Origin: Aphis gossypii
Lineage: Eukaryota > Arthropoda > Insecta > Hemiptera > Aphididae
Length of the DNA stretch: 64,000 nt
Assembly: GCF_020184175.1 (NCBI RefSeq)
Contig: NC_065533.1
Span: forward strand, 57,512,351 to 57,576,350
Reading direction: 5' to 3'
Positions 24,410 through 37,174 of the stretch are shown here, piece by piece; the stretch's first letter is position 1; each line of letters starts with the position of its first letter. The notes beneath the pieces were generated by a model. That model was given only the letters and a program-made list of their open reading frames with translations. It was not told where the DNA came from and made no database searches. The translations under genes were made by a program, and so were the position numbers.

Positions 24410-26999
24410 TTTATAAACTACAATTAATAATTTTATTTCTTTTTTATGCTGTAGCAAGTTTAATGGAAAATAAGTTTGTCACTCTGTAACATCAAATGGT
24501 TGTGTTACGTCTTATCATTGCAAGGATCAACGCAGGAATAAAAGCGTAATGTATAACGTGTAATATCATCTTTATTTAGCATTTAATTAAAATACAAAAT
24601 TACAATAGTGAGCTATAAGGTTGTGAGCGATGTTACGGCCTGATTGAATTTAGCTGAATTTAAGACTGTAAATGGTGATTACAGTAACTTGCCTCTGAAC
24701 ATCTCAAATATCCCAAACTTTAGCAACAGTTTTATTTTTATATTATGGTGTTATTGTAAAAGTGGTGATTTTACTGTAAAGGCGGATTTTTTGATCTCAT
24801 AATATAATTTAATTTAGTATTCTGATCAATTTAAATCCTATCCATGGATGTTGAATTTTCCAAAAAGAGACGCCTGTCAATAATTTTATGATTTAATTTG
24901 AGTAGTACAATATTTGCTTTGCTCTTCATCCTGTTATCAACATGTTTGTATTATTAATTACTTTACTATTACTACATCATATTATATGAAGTCTGTATTT
25001 TAAACGTTATATAATTCAATGATATATATCATGATTCATTTAGTTTCATAACTGTTAGCTTACTTTAAATGCAGATGGTAGACAATAAAAGTTTATTTAT
25101 TGTAATAGGAATTGTTTATAAATTATATTTGTGATAATTGCTGTCTAAGTAGAAAACACTATTTAGTTTTTATACAATTAGTGAAAAATTAGATTCCAAA
25201 CAGCAAGAAAGAAGTACAGGTCTCTATTGAGGTCTAAGGATATTTTAATAATATTATAATAAATGTTATGTTTTTAGCAAAAATTAAATCAACCTAGGGT
25301 AATACTAATAATACAATTTTTTTACTTTAGTAAAAATATCAAAAAACACATCATGAAACGTGCATATAATAATATAGGCAGATAGCCGCTCATAATTTAT
25401 ATGCTATATGTACAGTGATATATCATTGAATTCAAATTCAACTTATTCATTACCGTGATCACCCATTCAGAACTTTATGTATAGTTAAGCGGTACTCACT
25501 TGATTACCATTTTTGTTTTTAATTTCTGATTGTAAAAACTATAAGTTAGGTAGGTAGAGAGAAATAACTTCTTTTGACTCTTTAAAATATAAGAATTTCC
25601 AATTTTCTACCAACAACCTCCCTAATAGTTTGGAGCGAGCATCTTTTTTTTTATTATTTACTAGAAAGTGTTTTCAGACACAAAAAAGCACATATTATCA
25701 TTGTAAAATAAAATATTAATTTATTAGCTACTGGTGTGTATTCTATGTAATTTTTGTGAGTGTATTGTTATTGTTTTGTTATGTTTACAATATTTACTTT
25801 TTACTAAGAAATAGTTATAAATTATTTATCTATTACCTACTCTCTATTTCTAACATACATTATTAGCTTAACAGAGATCATGTATTCAAATTAAGTATTT
25901 ACTTTATGTAATTTATGATGATAACATAAAAATAAAATCTACCTATTGACTATTGCATCATTAAATGATTTTTGACAATTTAGAAAGATGTATTAAAAAT
26001 GTATTATTACTTTATCTTACAAAGTTATGGTCTATAGTCAGGCATAGATTGCCGGAGATTTAGTAATTGTTAACTATAAACTATTTTACTAATAGTAACT
26101 GCAAGTGATACTATCATTTTTAAAAGTTTGCATGTTTATGCTTGAGGTTTGATTTATTTTTCTTCATAATAAATAATAGAAGTTTAGCATTATACTTAAT
26201 GCACATAACTACAAAATAAATAAGTCGATCACTTGATTTTGACATTTTGTCAATATGACAAATGATGTGTTGAGACTTGAGACTATAATTAATGTTGGTT
26301 TGTTTCTATTTTACATTGATTTTTACTAAGCTAATGAGCTATAATATTATATTATTAAAAAGAATAATAATTTAATCAAATTTTATTTTTTTTATTTTAG
26401 ATATCAAGGAGCAACAGTGATGTAACTATGTATTTGAGACCTGGAGTCAATGTTGAGATTATTCTATTTAGAACAACTTAAGGTTGTTCTAATTATTTAT
26501 ACTAGCAGACATTATGATACAAACTGGATTAAAATATGTTGAATGAGATTTATTCTCCTAAAATTTTAAATAATGTATTTTATACAATAAACATAAAGTT
26601 CTATTGATAAATTAACAACACCCATTTGATTTGATAAACCTACTTGGTCCTGAAAGGCTAATAACTTTTAATACAACTCACTATATTTAGTAAAAAAAAA
26701 AGTACCTACCTTTATGATGAAATATTATATTATTGTATTTGATTTTGACGATTATCTAGGTTAAGTTATGGCTAAAAGTTGTAAAAAGATAAGTAGTAGT
26801 AAAAGAAAAGTTGTTTGGTACTATAGACGTGTGTGCTTTTATAAAATGTCTAGAACTTTTAAAATGTAAAGAAAATAAAATGAGCAAATTTAAAAAAAAA
26901 TAGTAAGAAGAAAGTCAAATGTGAAATATATTTTGTAAATTAGATTTTTGTTATTTAATTTTTATAATTCATATGTATTAGGTATGTACCTATATATTA
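24410..26999. other. No gene resolved
   Basis: A+T-rich. A strong acceptor-like T-tract ending TTTTAG at 26,400 precedes about 100 bases of more mixed composition, possibly a non-coding exon on the + strand. This is unproven. No repeat ends were identified apart from the flanking MITEs. Confidence 0.3.
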
Positions 27000-27297
27000 C
27001 AGTAGTCTCGTAAATCCGGACTAGATGGGACTCGACTTTATCCAGATAAAACGGAATGATGTTTTTTTTTTTAATTTACTAATATATATTTTTCAAAGAA
27101 CACCTTATGTATTTATACAAATTCAAAATTTATTGATTTACAATTTTATATCACATATTATTATTGTTATTCATTGAAACGATAATATCTTTATCATGGA
27201 TATTCTCGAATATATACATAATACATGAGTAGGTACTTAAGTATGAAATATAAACTGTCCGTATTATTCGGATGTCCGCATTAGCGAGATTCTACTG
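27000..27297. mobile_element. pogo/mariner-like MITE
   Basis: 298-bp element. The left end CAGTAGTCTCGTAAATCCGGA pairs with the right end read inward, CAGTAGAATCTCGCTAATGCG. The left end follows TA; the right flank is CATTA, so the target site has drifted. This end type is common in pogo-like elements of insects. There is no coding capacity. Confidence 0.65.
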
Positions 27298-29052
27298 CAT
27301 TATACAATAGGAAAATAACAGAGTTCATTAAATTATTATGTTGACATTATAATTGCAAGTGTAGCATACAGTCTTCATATTTTTTCTGCTGGTTTTTTTG
27401 CTAAAAAATTTTATGTACAGAAGAGCAAATTATTTGCTCTTTATGTGATAAACTTTTATTGCCCTAGTACATTATCCCGATGTACAATATACAAATATCT
27501 AATTAGTTGACTTTATCTAGATTGATATTATATACATTTATTATTTACTCTATATAGGTTTATAAATGTATTTTAAGTATCAAAATCCCTTAAGAAGTAT
27601 ATCTCAAAGACCTATTGATATTTGAAAACAAAAATCCACATTTTTTTACTAGGTTAACTGATGAATAAAATCTATCAATTTCATTAAAATCATGATTTTC
27701 ATACCAGTTTTTAATAAATATTTCTACATTAAAATTATGCCAACACTTTGATCATGAGCTTTAATGTGTTCTATTGATTCCAGATTATTATAAACTATAC
27801 TTTCGTTTATGAAAGTAAAAGGTAAAAATTAACAGAAAATATAAAAAGTAAGGAAGAAATATGAACAAAAGTTTTTTTTTAAATTGTGTATAAAAAGTAG
27901 TTTTTTAAGGTCTGTATTACTTATGAATACATATTTTCTTAGATTTAGTTAGAATCTTGTTTTTTTTTTTTTGAAAGCTCCAGTAAATAATAATTGAAAA
28001 TAACTAATTAACTACAATGACTAAGGATTTATTGCTTACTATTTTAGTATATGATATAATTACAATGAAGAACAATATTTTAGTAAATATTAGTATACTG
28101 AAATATTTTAAATGTATCTATTATCAATATTCAATACATCTCTTAAGCATGTAGAATATTACAGGTACATATTATATTTTCTGACATGCTACATCTTTTA
28201 GATGTTATAAAAAACTATTTAATTAATAAATAATAATTTATTTTTAGAAAATTAACATTTTTGATTATTCTATTAATTAACTCTTTTAGATATTTATAAT
28301 TCCAATACATATTATATATAAATATATATATGTATATGTTTATAAACAATTATATACATATTTTTTAAGAATTATTGAATTAAAACAAAAAACATGATTT
28401 TAAATTGACATATAATATTTAAAAAGGCATTTTTTAGTTTAAGGACCAGAATAAAATAATGACAGACTAATTAAACAGTTTTAAAATTTGGTCAATAAAA
28501 CAATTTTCATTCAGGGTAAACGTATATAGAAAAGTGTATTTCTGGAAAAATTTAAATTTAAACAATTAATCATAATAATAACTATTGTATTTACTAATAC
28601 TATTTACAACTACTTGCCTATATTTATAAAATAGGAAGCAGAAACTACCTAATTCATTTTTTAAAATTAATTATTAATCAAAGGAATTTTGACATGAAAC
28701 TCATTTTTATTATTTTCAGACATTTTATGGACTATAATAAATTATGATATGAAAATTATATCAGGATGTAAAAGAACATATTTTAGTTGTTTAAAAGTCA
28801 TTATGGGTAGTACAAACAATAACATTCCATAGTTAGATTTTAAATATAAGCACACAAATTAGAAAATGAATGATATATTGTATGTGTTTAATTTACTTAT
28901 ACAATTTCATATTTTAGTTGAAGCCTTTAAGGTGATATTACTGAAGTAAACATAGTGATGTTTTTTTCACCAAGAATCTGAAAACTGAAGAATGTTAAAA
29001 AACAAACTCACTTGAACTAGATGATTGATTAACACTTACATAACAATCATGT

Positions 29053-29212
29053 CAGGGGTAGATTTAGGTTTGTGGTGATCTGAGGACTAAATACATAGTA
29101 GAGGCCTTTTATACATAAACAAGAAAGTATATTTGTTTACTTATTACAATATCATAAAATTGTGGGAGCCCTTGGCTGTGGCAAACTCAGCCCTCCCCTA
29201 AATCTGGCCCTG
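29053..29212. mobile_element. Short hAT-like element
   Basis: 160-bp element with ends CAGGGGTAGATTTAGG and, inward from the right, CAGGGCCAGATTTAGG. Flanking 8-mers AATCATGT and AATTATAT agree at 6 of 8 positions, the differences being transitions. Confidence 0.65.
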
Positions 29213-29619
29213 AATTATATGCAATAAATTAAAATAGCAATAAATTTAATGAAATGGCTAAAATTAAATCTAATATATATAAATGTAAAAAATACCATGG
29301 TCCAAAAACACTTTATGATTTTATGTTCAGAATTCTAGAATAATTCAAATACAGCTCATGTTTAAGTGGCCAATAATTTCTAATAATAACTAGTGTTCTT
29401 GTTGAATTTAAAACTCACTTTCCTATTTCATAATTTAGTTTTAAATTTTACTTGTTTTCATGTTCTTGCTGTATTATATGAAAGTAATAGTAATGCATTT
29501 TTTAGCATATTCCAAACAAAATAACTTTTCATTTATTACTATGATATTTCAAATAAATAATCAGAAGTTAAACGTGTATAGACGTATTGTTCTAAAAACA
29601 ATAAGCAGTTTTGAGATTC

Positions 29620-30137
29620 AAATACTTAAGGTTATCTCACTCATCATCAATCGCCATACACGACGATCGTGTAATCAGTAACAAAAATTGTATTTTGTTA
29701 TCGTTGTTGCCGTTTGCAGTAAGTTGTAGTTATCACCAAGGAATCGGTAACTACACATACCGACATACCGTGATTATGAGACCGACCGAAGTTGGCCAAG
29801 CTGTTTTGCCAGCCGTTCGTCTACACCAGTGGGCGCTTCGTTCGTTAACAGCTGCTTGCCGTCTTGGTGGTCGGTTACTGTCGAATCCGCTTGTGTCGTA
29901 TTGTAGCGTAGAGTCTTCACCGTGTATGTAATTCGTTGTCTAATCGTTTTAGTCGTCATCGTTGGTTTGCCAATATCTGTCTTTAAACATTGTCAGAGTT
30001 CGTTGTGCCGATTTTTCGATTTTTCGATTTTTTTTTTTTTTTTTTTATTAAAGTGTGTTTATGTTATGTGAATTAATAATTTATCGTGTTTATATTAGTA
30101 AGTGTGTTTGATTATTGTCTCTTTCCGCGTGTGTGTG
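29620..30137 (+). promoter_or_regulatory. CpG-rich promoter/5'UTR region of the two-ORF gene
   Basis: From about 29,640 to 30,010 the sequence changes to mixed composition with many CpGs (for example GACCGACCGAAGTTGGCC and GGGCGCTTCGTTCG), in contrast to A+T-rich flanks. It immediately precedes the predicted first exon that ends at 30243. A 51-codon frame beginning ATGAGACCGACC (29775-29930) lies in it and would be an upstream ORF if transcribed. The transcription start is not assignable. Confidence 0.35.
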
Positions 30138-30660
30138 ATGTCTCTATGTCCGTTCAAGAAGACTTTTTCTCTCGTGCACTTAGAACATTTTCCAGTAACT
30201 GCGTGCAGTGGTAATTATCGGAACCACCCAACTGTCTTTGCAGGTAATCGACCATAAACGTTGTTTGCATTATATGTATTATAAAATAATATCGTCATCC
30301 CACATCGAAAATCGACCGCCACCACTCTGATCCGAATGAATATTATTAGACATAAATACCAAAACCAAATTAAATAAAATTTTTAAAAATTAATTTTTAT
30401 TTTTATTCATTTAATTTCTTTTTTTGGAACAAAATTTACTTTACCAAGTTAACCAATGTCCTCGAAATTTTCATTTTTTTTAAACGACTTATTTTTGTGC
30501 TGAAAACGATGGTGCGTCGTTTACTGGAAATTATTATTTTAGAAGTCATAGCAGTTTCAAATTTGCGGTTTATAATAAACAGAACACTCAACGCATACAT
30601 CACTAATGTGATCTGTGTTAATTAGGGGCGACTGAAACATAACTTTGTGACCTAACTTAG

Positions 30661-31090
30661 AAGTTTTTTTTTTTTTTTTTTTTTATTTTAAAAGCCACTA
30701 GTATAACTAAAAGTTAGAAGTTAATAAGTTGAACTATTAAAAGTACGCTTGCCGACTTCTGTCGCAGAAATCGAGGTTCTCTGGACATTTAGTTGTATGC
30801 GCGCTCGGCCACTTAACCCCCTGGGGCTAAAATAGTCAATCTGAGTGAGAGGGAGTGGGGAAGATACCCTTCCGGGTTCTTAGAGGGGCACCATACCTAT
30901 CCTCCCCGTAGATGGAAAAAAGTAAATAAAATAATAAACTGAACGGTACCTTCAGCCTTCGATGGACTTAATCAGTCAAATAACAAGTATAGTAGCTGTA
31001 GCTCTCTTCGTCTATCGGCTCCGGGTGCAGAATTTAAGGTGCTCTTGATCTCAAATTGGATGAGAGCTTGGCCTCTGAACTCCACGGGCC
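30661..31090 (-). mobile_element. Poly(A)-tailed retroposon or processed transcript fragment
   Basis: A long T-run at about 30665-30683 marks the poly(A) end of a minus-strand insertion. Its body (to roughly 31,090) is of mixed composition, quite unlike the flanks. The minus strand contains GTGGCCGAGCGCGCATAC, which loosely recalls a tRNA A box, so a SINE is possible. A faint flanking similarity (GTGACCT near 30,645 and 31,133) might be a target duplication. No ORF was recognised. Confidence 0.45.
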
Positions 31091-31219
31091 AAAATATTGA
31101 ATAAGTAAACTTATCTAAACTTACTAAATGAGTGACCTGAACTACTTCTCTATACTGGCCGGCTTCAAAAAAACATCGTATTATATTTATATCATATAAG
31201 TATCGTTAATTACCTTTAA

Positions 31220-31310
31220 GGCATAGATTCTCAATCTTTTCTGGTCCATGGACCCATTGGACCTCTTTAAAGTAAAAAATATAATCAAGGACCCCCTCAC
31301 CAAAAAAAAA
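31220..31310 (+). mobile_element. hAT-like terminal fragment
   Basis: CATAGATTCTCAATCTTTTCTGG followed by GGTCCATGGACCC resembles the CAGNG-TTCTCAA ends of insect hAT elements. No matching right end was found, so this is a partial relic. Confidence 0.35.
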
Positions 31311-31539
31311 AATATATATATAAATGAATGAAATTTTTATTATTTTTTAATGATACTACTTATACTCCTACATAATACTACTTATAATTAAATCTATATT
31401 AAATGTTATATAAAAAAACTTTGTTATTTTCCAAGTGGCAGTGTGCTGCCAAGACATTATTATCGTTATCTTAAAAACATTTTTGAAACAAGTTTTTTTT
31501 TGGGTTATTTAAAAAAAATTAACAGCTAATTGTGGTACA

Positions 31540-31700
31540 AACACTTTCTCTTTTACGTAGCCTCATAAAAAAAATCAGCCACTGTGAAGTCGGGGGAACG
31601 TGATGGCCAGGGATGAATCTCCAAATCGTTATTTTCTTTCTAAATTATTTTTTTTAGACAATTTAATCACACAAATGTTGCCACATCATAATAAAGTCAT
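31540..31700 (-). pseudogene. mariner/IS630-type transposase remnant
   Basis: The minus strand encodes the conserved C-terminal catalytic-domain block, seen as HPWPSRSPDFTVADFFL, an in-frame TGA, then GYVKEKVFVPQL. This matches the WPxRSPDLxPxDFFLWGYxKxxVY signature of mariner/Tc1-superfamily transposases, with Trp replaced by a stop. Upstream a DVATFV fragment fits the preceding DxAxPH region with another stop. The terminal inverted repeats are not recognisable. It is clearly non-functional. Confidence 0.8.
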
Positions 31701-31760
31701 CTAGTTACAGCAAAATATGTTATTATAAAAATTATTTTTAAAATTTAATTATTTTTAGTT

Positions 31761-32339
31761 TTATAATCTCCTTGATTTTAAAATCTTGTTAGAAAACAAG
31801 TATTTATACGTTTGATAATGTATTTCTACTATGATAAAGTAAAAATATTCATCGATTATTGAGATAATGACAGATAAAGTAAACAGGTCACTGGTGAATG
31901 GTGACCTTATTATGCAGTTGGTGTTCGATGTTTCTTGTCGTAAGATATTTTTGGGATTTATATAGGCTAAGAAATCTTTATAGTAGGCGGTATAAATACC
32001 AAAATATAAAGCGCATTTGGCAAGTAGCTCACGAGACTTGTTACAGTCCTCTGTCTTGTAGTTTTCGCTGAATTCCACTCAACGTGGTACATGTCTGCAA
32101 TTCATATCAGTGGGTCCATACTTCTGACATTATACACATTGAGGGGGAGGGAGCTAACGAGATTCTTTAGGATTTTCGACAATAATTATGATGTAATGCC
32201 TAAATTCATTTGGTTCAAAATTTACTGAAAATAGGGCAATAGTATTTTTTAGGGTCTTACTAGTTGCGTCCCGATTTTTTTTGTGCTTACCATATGCGTC
32301 TCGTATATTTTTAAAACTAAACAATATTTCCCTTCCCAT
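31761..32339 (-). other. Unrecognised open stretches, probably repeat-derived
   Basis: Two minus-strand frames (31761-32078, about 105 codons; 32154-32339, about 61 codons) have more mixed codon use than random A+T-rich frames, for example KTEDCNKSRELLAKCALYFG. No domain is recognised. They sit between two transposase relics and are most likely parts of decayed mobile DNA. Confidence 0.25.
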
Positions 32340-32557
32340 TTTTATACAGACTTAGGACTGCCTGTAATAATAATTACATACAAATTACTACTACAGGTAG
32401 GTTAAAAATATTTTTATTTTTGTTTTTATATTATTATTACATTTGTCATTAGAACCATATAAAAATATAAACTGTAATAAGAAATATCATGATATATTGG
32501 TACCGATAAAAATTTAAAAGATAGCTCTTTTATAAATTCGAATCTAATAATTTTTTT

Positions 32558-33479
32558 TTATTGAAAATTTTCCATTGTTTGTTTTGAAAATTGTTCTTTA
32601 TTAATTATCGAGGTTGTACGGTTTTTAAAGTAAATAGTACGCTGTTTCATATAAATATCAGTTTGTAACCTCTTCGGAGTATTTATAAATTGAAAAATGT
32701 TTTGATGTTTATTATAAAACATTGCTTTGAGCTTCGAATGAAAAACTTCACAACTATTAGTAGTTCATATAATTGTAGCCGACTATTCTACCCATAATGA
32801 AGGCAAAAATCTAGATTCCGGTAGTATATATATATATGTAATATGTATCTAATATAATATATAATCAGTGGATATATCTATTTTTATCTAAGGGTTTAAC
32901 AGATAATAAATTGTCGATCACTTCGTCAGGACACAAAAATGGTAATCCAAAAATATATTTAAAGTATTTACTTATATCGCTGTCAATTTTAAATTCAGAA
33001 CTTAGGCCAATTGATTGTATTTTCCTATACTAGATTTGCCCCGAATAAAATCGATATCCTTTTAGAGTTATTGAAAGTCAAACTGATAAAAAAAGGTAAA
33101 TGTATTGCTTTTTCAAAATCTGACAACACTGTTTTTGGAGAAAATTATATTGATTTTACTACATTCAGACAAAATAGGCAAAAACGTCTTTTCATAGGAT
33201 TTTGATTCCTTATCAGGAAGTAGAAATAATAATAGTGGTGTATAATTATCATTTTGTAAGCCATGAACTGTGAAGAATTGAGTAAAAGGGCTTGGCAACT
33301 TAAGTTCCATCAACAAAAATTGTTTCAATATTACTTACAAACATTAAGTTAGTTTTAGTAGAAAATATTAAAATATTTGAATCCTTATCATTTACCAACA
33401 AAAAGTTTTCATTACGGTTCGTTAATAAGAATTCACTCATATTGTCTAAAAAAGTATGCAATTCTTCCAAATTTGTTGG
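32558..33479 (-). pseudogene. MULE (Mutator-like) transposase pseudogene
   Basis: Reading the minus strand from 33479, conserved MULE-transposase blocks appear in the correct order. They are LEELHTFLDNMSEFLL, a segment ending SNIETIFVDGT (the DDE-domain opening), FFTVHGLQNDNYTPL with LLPDKESKSYEKTF, DFEKAIHLPF, YRKIQSIGLSSEF with KYIFGLPFLCPDEVIDNLL, RFLPSLWVE, then NSCEVFHSKLKAMFY and a C-terminal helical part stopping at 32558. Frameshifts and in-frame stops (for example after FVDGT, before YRKIQ and after LWVE) break it. The N-terminal zinc-finger part is missing; the 5' side meets the TTAGG-like tract at 33,490. It is a dead transposon copy inside the first intron of the downstream gene. 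Confidence 0.9.
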
Positions 33480-33489
33480 TCAGGTTAGA

Positions 33490-33508
33490 TTAGGTTAGGT
33501 TAGGTTAG
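33490..33508. repeat. Interstitial (TTAGG)n telomere-like tract
   Basis: Almost four perfect TTAGG units are followed directly by their complement CCTAACC, so GGTTAGCCTAACC forms a perfect palindrome. TTAGG is the insect telomere repeat. Confidence 0.7.
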
Positions 33509-35410
33509 CCTAACCTTTGGTTTATAATACTATTTTGTTCAAGTAATACATAAATCACGAAGACTAGGATGAGTAGACCAAATGCATACACTCGAAAATA
33601 ACGTGCTGCAAGCCCATAATAAGTCACACGATTTAACAGCCAAAGGCTGCGCCGCGGTCACAAAAGTTGCCATTTTAACTCACGTACTACAAAGATTATT
33701 TGTGTTTTTATGGAAATTATGTGTATTATTTAGATCTATGACCCGTTAAAAATTTAAAGCTCGTAAAATTACACACTCATATTTGTGCATAATGTGTATA
33801 TTTCATTAATATTTTTTTAATTTTTTAAATATAATAAACCAAAACTCCTTACTTTTATTTTTAAATCTTTACAAACAACATTTTTTTTTTTTTTTTATTC
33901 ACATTATGTAATCTTTTAAAAACTACCATCTTTAAATATCCCATACTTTCACAGTTAATCGGGTTGTTTTTAATTGTTTGAATTTATGATTTTTTTAATA
34001 TATCAAAAGAAAAAAATAACTGGTTAATCTAGCAATATTTTGATAATAATATCAGTTGACGTTGTTAATGAACCACCTGAAAACTGTGGTTTGGTACATT
34101 TTGTTTTGAAGACAGTTTTTTTTTCAGTTTTTAATTATCGTTTTTTATTTTTTGGCTGTAATAAAATATGATAGAATGTTAGAAAATATCGTAGGAATTT
34201 AACTATTCTTTCATTTTGTTTATCTTTTTAAAGTTTGTTCGAAGTTTTATCAAGAACGATAAGTACTATTAAAAACCTGTCAATGAAATCACCTATGAAG
34301 TGTAATTCACATACATCACACGTTTCTGTTAAATTTTTATCTTCTTAGGATTCATTGTCTAAGAGTACGAGGTCCTAAACTTAATAATCAAATTCAAATT
34401 TAATTGTTATTTAGAAATTTAATGAACATATGTTATGGTTTGAAAAATCTATTAATTTATTATGGTTTACTATAATATTATACTCATTTATCTGTTGTGG
34501 AATTTGTATTTAGAGACGTTGGGCAAATGACTTACATATTTATTGCCTTAATAAGCTTATCTTAAATAGATGAATTAAATTTGTTTTACAGCCTATTTAT
34601 TATAGAAATAGTTTAGTACATTTAGAATATGATGTATCGCCCATAAAAAATATATATTTTAGTAATACTTTACTTAGCTTATTTTAACTTAGATATTACA
34701 TCACCAACAGAATATACATTCTAAGGAAAACATTAATATTATGTCTGTATACCTATTCAACAATTAAAAAAAAAAATTGGAATAAAATGTTGTATATCTG
34801 TTGCAATTCAAATATGTAGATTACTTACAAGTATTTTTTATATTATGTTTATAAATATAGGTTATAATAAACATTTTTACATAGTATGTTACCTTTGGAA
34901 GCATGAAACACCTATTTTTATGTTGTTTATTTTGTTGTACTAAATAGTAGCCGATTAACTAGTCTTATGCTCGGGCCCGTAACAAAATTTCATTAAAAAA
35001 AATATACATTTACTACAAACTTCTAACATTTTTAATGTATAATTAAAAATATAATACATATATTATAATATTATAGTCCTAAATTAAATAATATTTTGAT
35101 AGTTATTATAAGTTTAGTGTAGTTGTAGCATTTGATGCATACAATAAATTATGGATAAAATAAAAAAAAAATGTTTATGAAATATACGCTTATGCATATC
35201 CATGAATGTGTAATTTATAATGAATCTTCAATGAAACATTTTTCGTTTACAAAAAACAAATTTTTAAATTGAGGTTATACATTGTAATTTTTTTTGGTTT
35301 TCTGTACTAAACCAAATTATTAAGTACTTACACACTTGTATTCTACCATACAATTAATCTCCTATTGATATGAATAAGGTATTCAAAAACAGCTTTTAAT
35401 TGGTCTACAC

Positions 35411-35728
35411 CAGCGTTTCTCAAAGTGTGGGTCATTAGTCAATTTTTGGTGGGCCGCGAAAATTTTTTTGAATAATATAGATTCCAAGAAATGTATGTTA
35501 ATTTAATATTAAATATATTATTATATTATTAAATATACTTATATTATTATAGCAATAAAGTACCTACAATTAAATAGGTACATACTAAATACCTAATAAA
35601 AATGTGTACATATTTATATAATATAATTTTTTTTTTTTACTACTTTTTGAAAAGTGAAATAATGTAGGTTGCAAAAGATTTTTCTGGTTAAATTTGGGTC
35701 GCGGTACTAAAAAGATTGAGAACCACTG
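35411..35728. mobile_element. Non-autonomous hAT element
   Basis: 318-bp element. The left end CAGCGTTTCTCAAAGTGTGG and the right end read inward, CAGTGGTTCTCAATCTTTTT, are classical hAT termini. Flanking 8-mers GTCTACAC (35403-35410) and GTATATAC (35729-35736) agree at 6 of 8. It contains GGGCCGCGAAAA and GGGTCGCGGTAC near its ends and no transposase. Confidence 0.75.
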
Positions 35729-37174
35729 GTATATACTCTATGTATTGGATATCCCATCAATATTTTACCTATTGTAAGCAAACTAAAAAGGTTTCAACTA
35801 AATCGTTTTTTCCCTTAGAATCACTTCCCTCTTAAACTAACTATCTATAATATTTGTTGGTTAGTATACTTAAACAACGATATACGTATTTCGCAAACTT
35901 GAAGTTGTTATGGTTTTTTTCATGTTTTTTTAAACATTTTTTTTTTTTACAGTTAAGCCCTTTCAATATGGCTGATAATATTTTTGGGTGGCAATAAGAG
36001 CTAGTGTTTCCTTGATGAGTTTTCATTCTGGTTTCATCTATTTCATGGTTTATCTTTTATTTGATATCGTTTGCATAATATTCCCCAATCATTGAAATAA
36101 AATTTGAAGTGAATATTAAAATATTAATTGTTATTAATTAATATAAAATTATTTTACTGTTATTTAAATCATGTATTAAGTAATATTCATCAGTATCTAG
36201 AATCATTGTCTTACTGTTCATCAAATCACTAAAGTTAAATATGAAATGAATAATAATAAAATAATATGTATTAATATTAATAGGTACTCATAAATATAAG
36301 GAAAAAAATATTTTATTAAATTACTAAAAATTACTAAAAAATATAATAAATAAATGAATCGATTAATTTTAACTATTTTAGATAAACAAAATGACTATGG
36401 AGAAAAAATTTAAATTTATTTTGATCATACAATAATAGTAAATATGTACTTACTTATTTTATAATTGTACGATAAATACAGTTTTGTAGCAATTATCCCA
36501 AAAAATAATTTTTTGTGTATGTCTAATAATATTTTCAATCTAAGTTTATAAAAAGATGTGGAATCACATTAAAATATAGTTGAAAATATGAATAATGTAT
36601 TTAGCTCTAGTCGCTCTAGAAATACAATTCATTTAAACTAAGTCTATTTATAAATTTATTTAAGTTTATAGCATTCCGTAGTTTATAAACCAGTGAAACA
36701 AAATGTATGATTATATGTACAACATTTTTTTTTTAAAAAAAAAGCAAAAATCTATTCTTTAGTAGTTTAGTCAATAAACTCATTTCACTTCTACTTATTA
36801 GAAGTAATTGTTTTTTATTTTTATTATTTAAAACTTGACAGTTTCCAAGCCACCTAATGAGTAAGTAAATAATGATCTATGTACCTACTTGATGAAGATC
36901 TTCATTTGATTTATATAGTTATATAATACAGCACACCACTGAGTTTCTGAGTCTTTGTTCTTATATTAATTTATGATTTTAATACTTTGTGTGGCTAATG
37001 TGTAATTTTCGTATTTTATACAATGTGTACGTTACTAAAAAAAAAATGTATACAGTCTATTCAATATAATACATAATAGGTATAAAGTTAGTTACATTAA
37101 TAACAATTTATTATACTCGTATATTTAATTATGTTATACAATTATTAAACTACAATATATTATTTTATTTTCAG
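35729..37174. other. Intronic A+T-rich sequence
   Basis: This is the remainder of the predicted first intron of the two-ORF gene. Nothing recognisable is seen apart from low-complexity A+T runs. Confidence 0.35.

Noticed and set aside
26768..26869. 33-codon Lys/Arg-rich ORF on the + strand
   Set aside because: It is too short, with no splice sites or copy to support it. A basic composition arises easily from AAA/AGA-rich sequence.
29774..29959. Minus-strand frame in the CpG-rich 5' region
   Set aside because: It is a shadow of CpG-rich promoter/UTR sequence. No splice sites or similarity support it.
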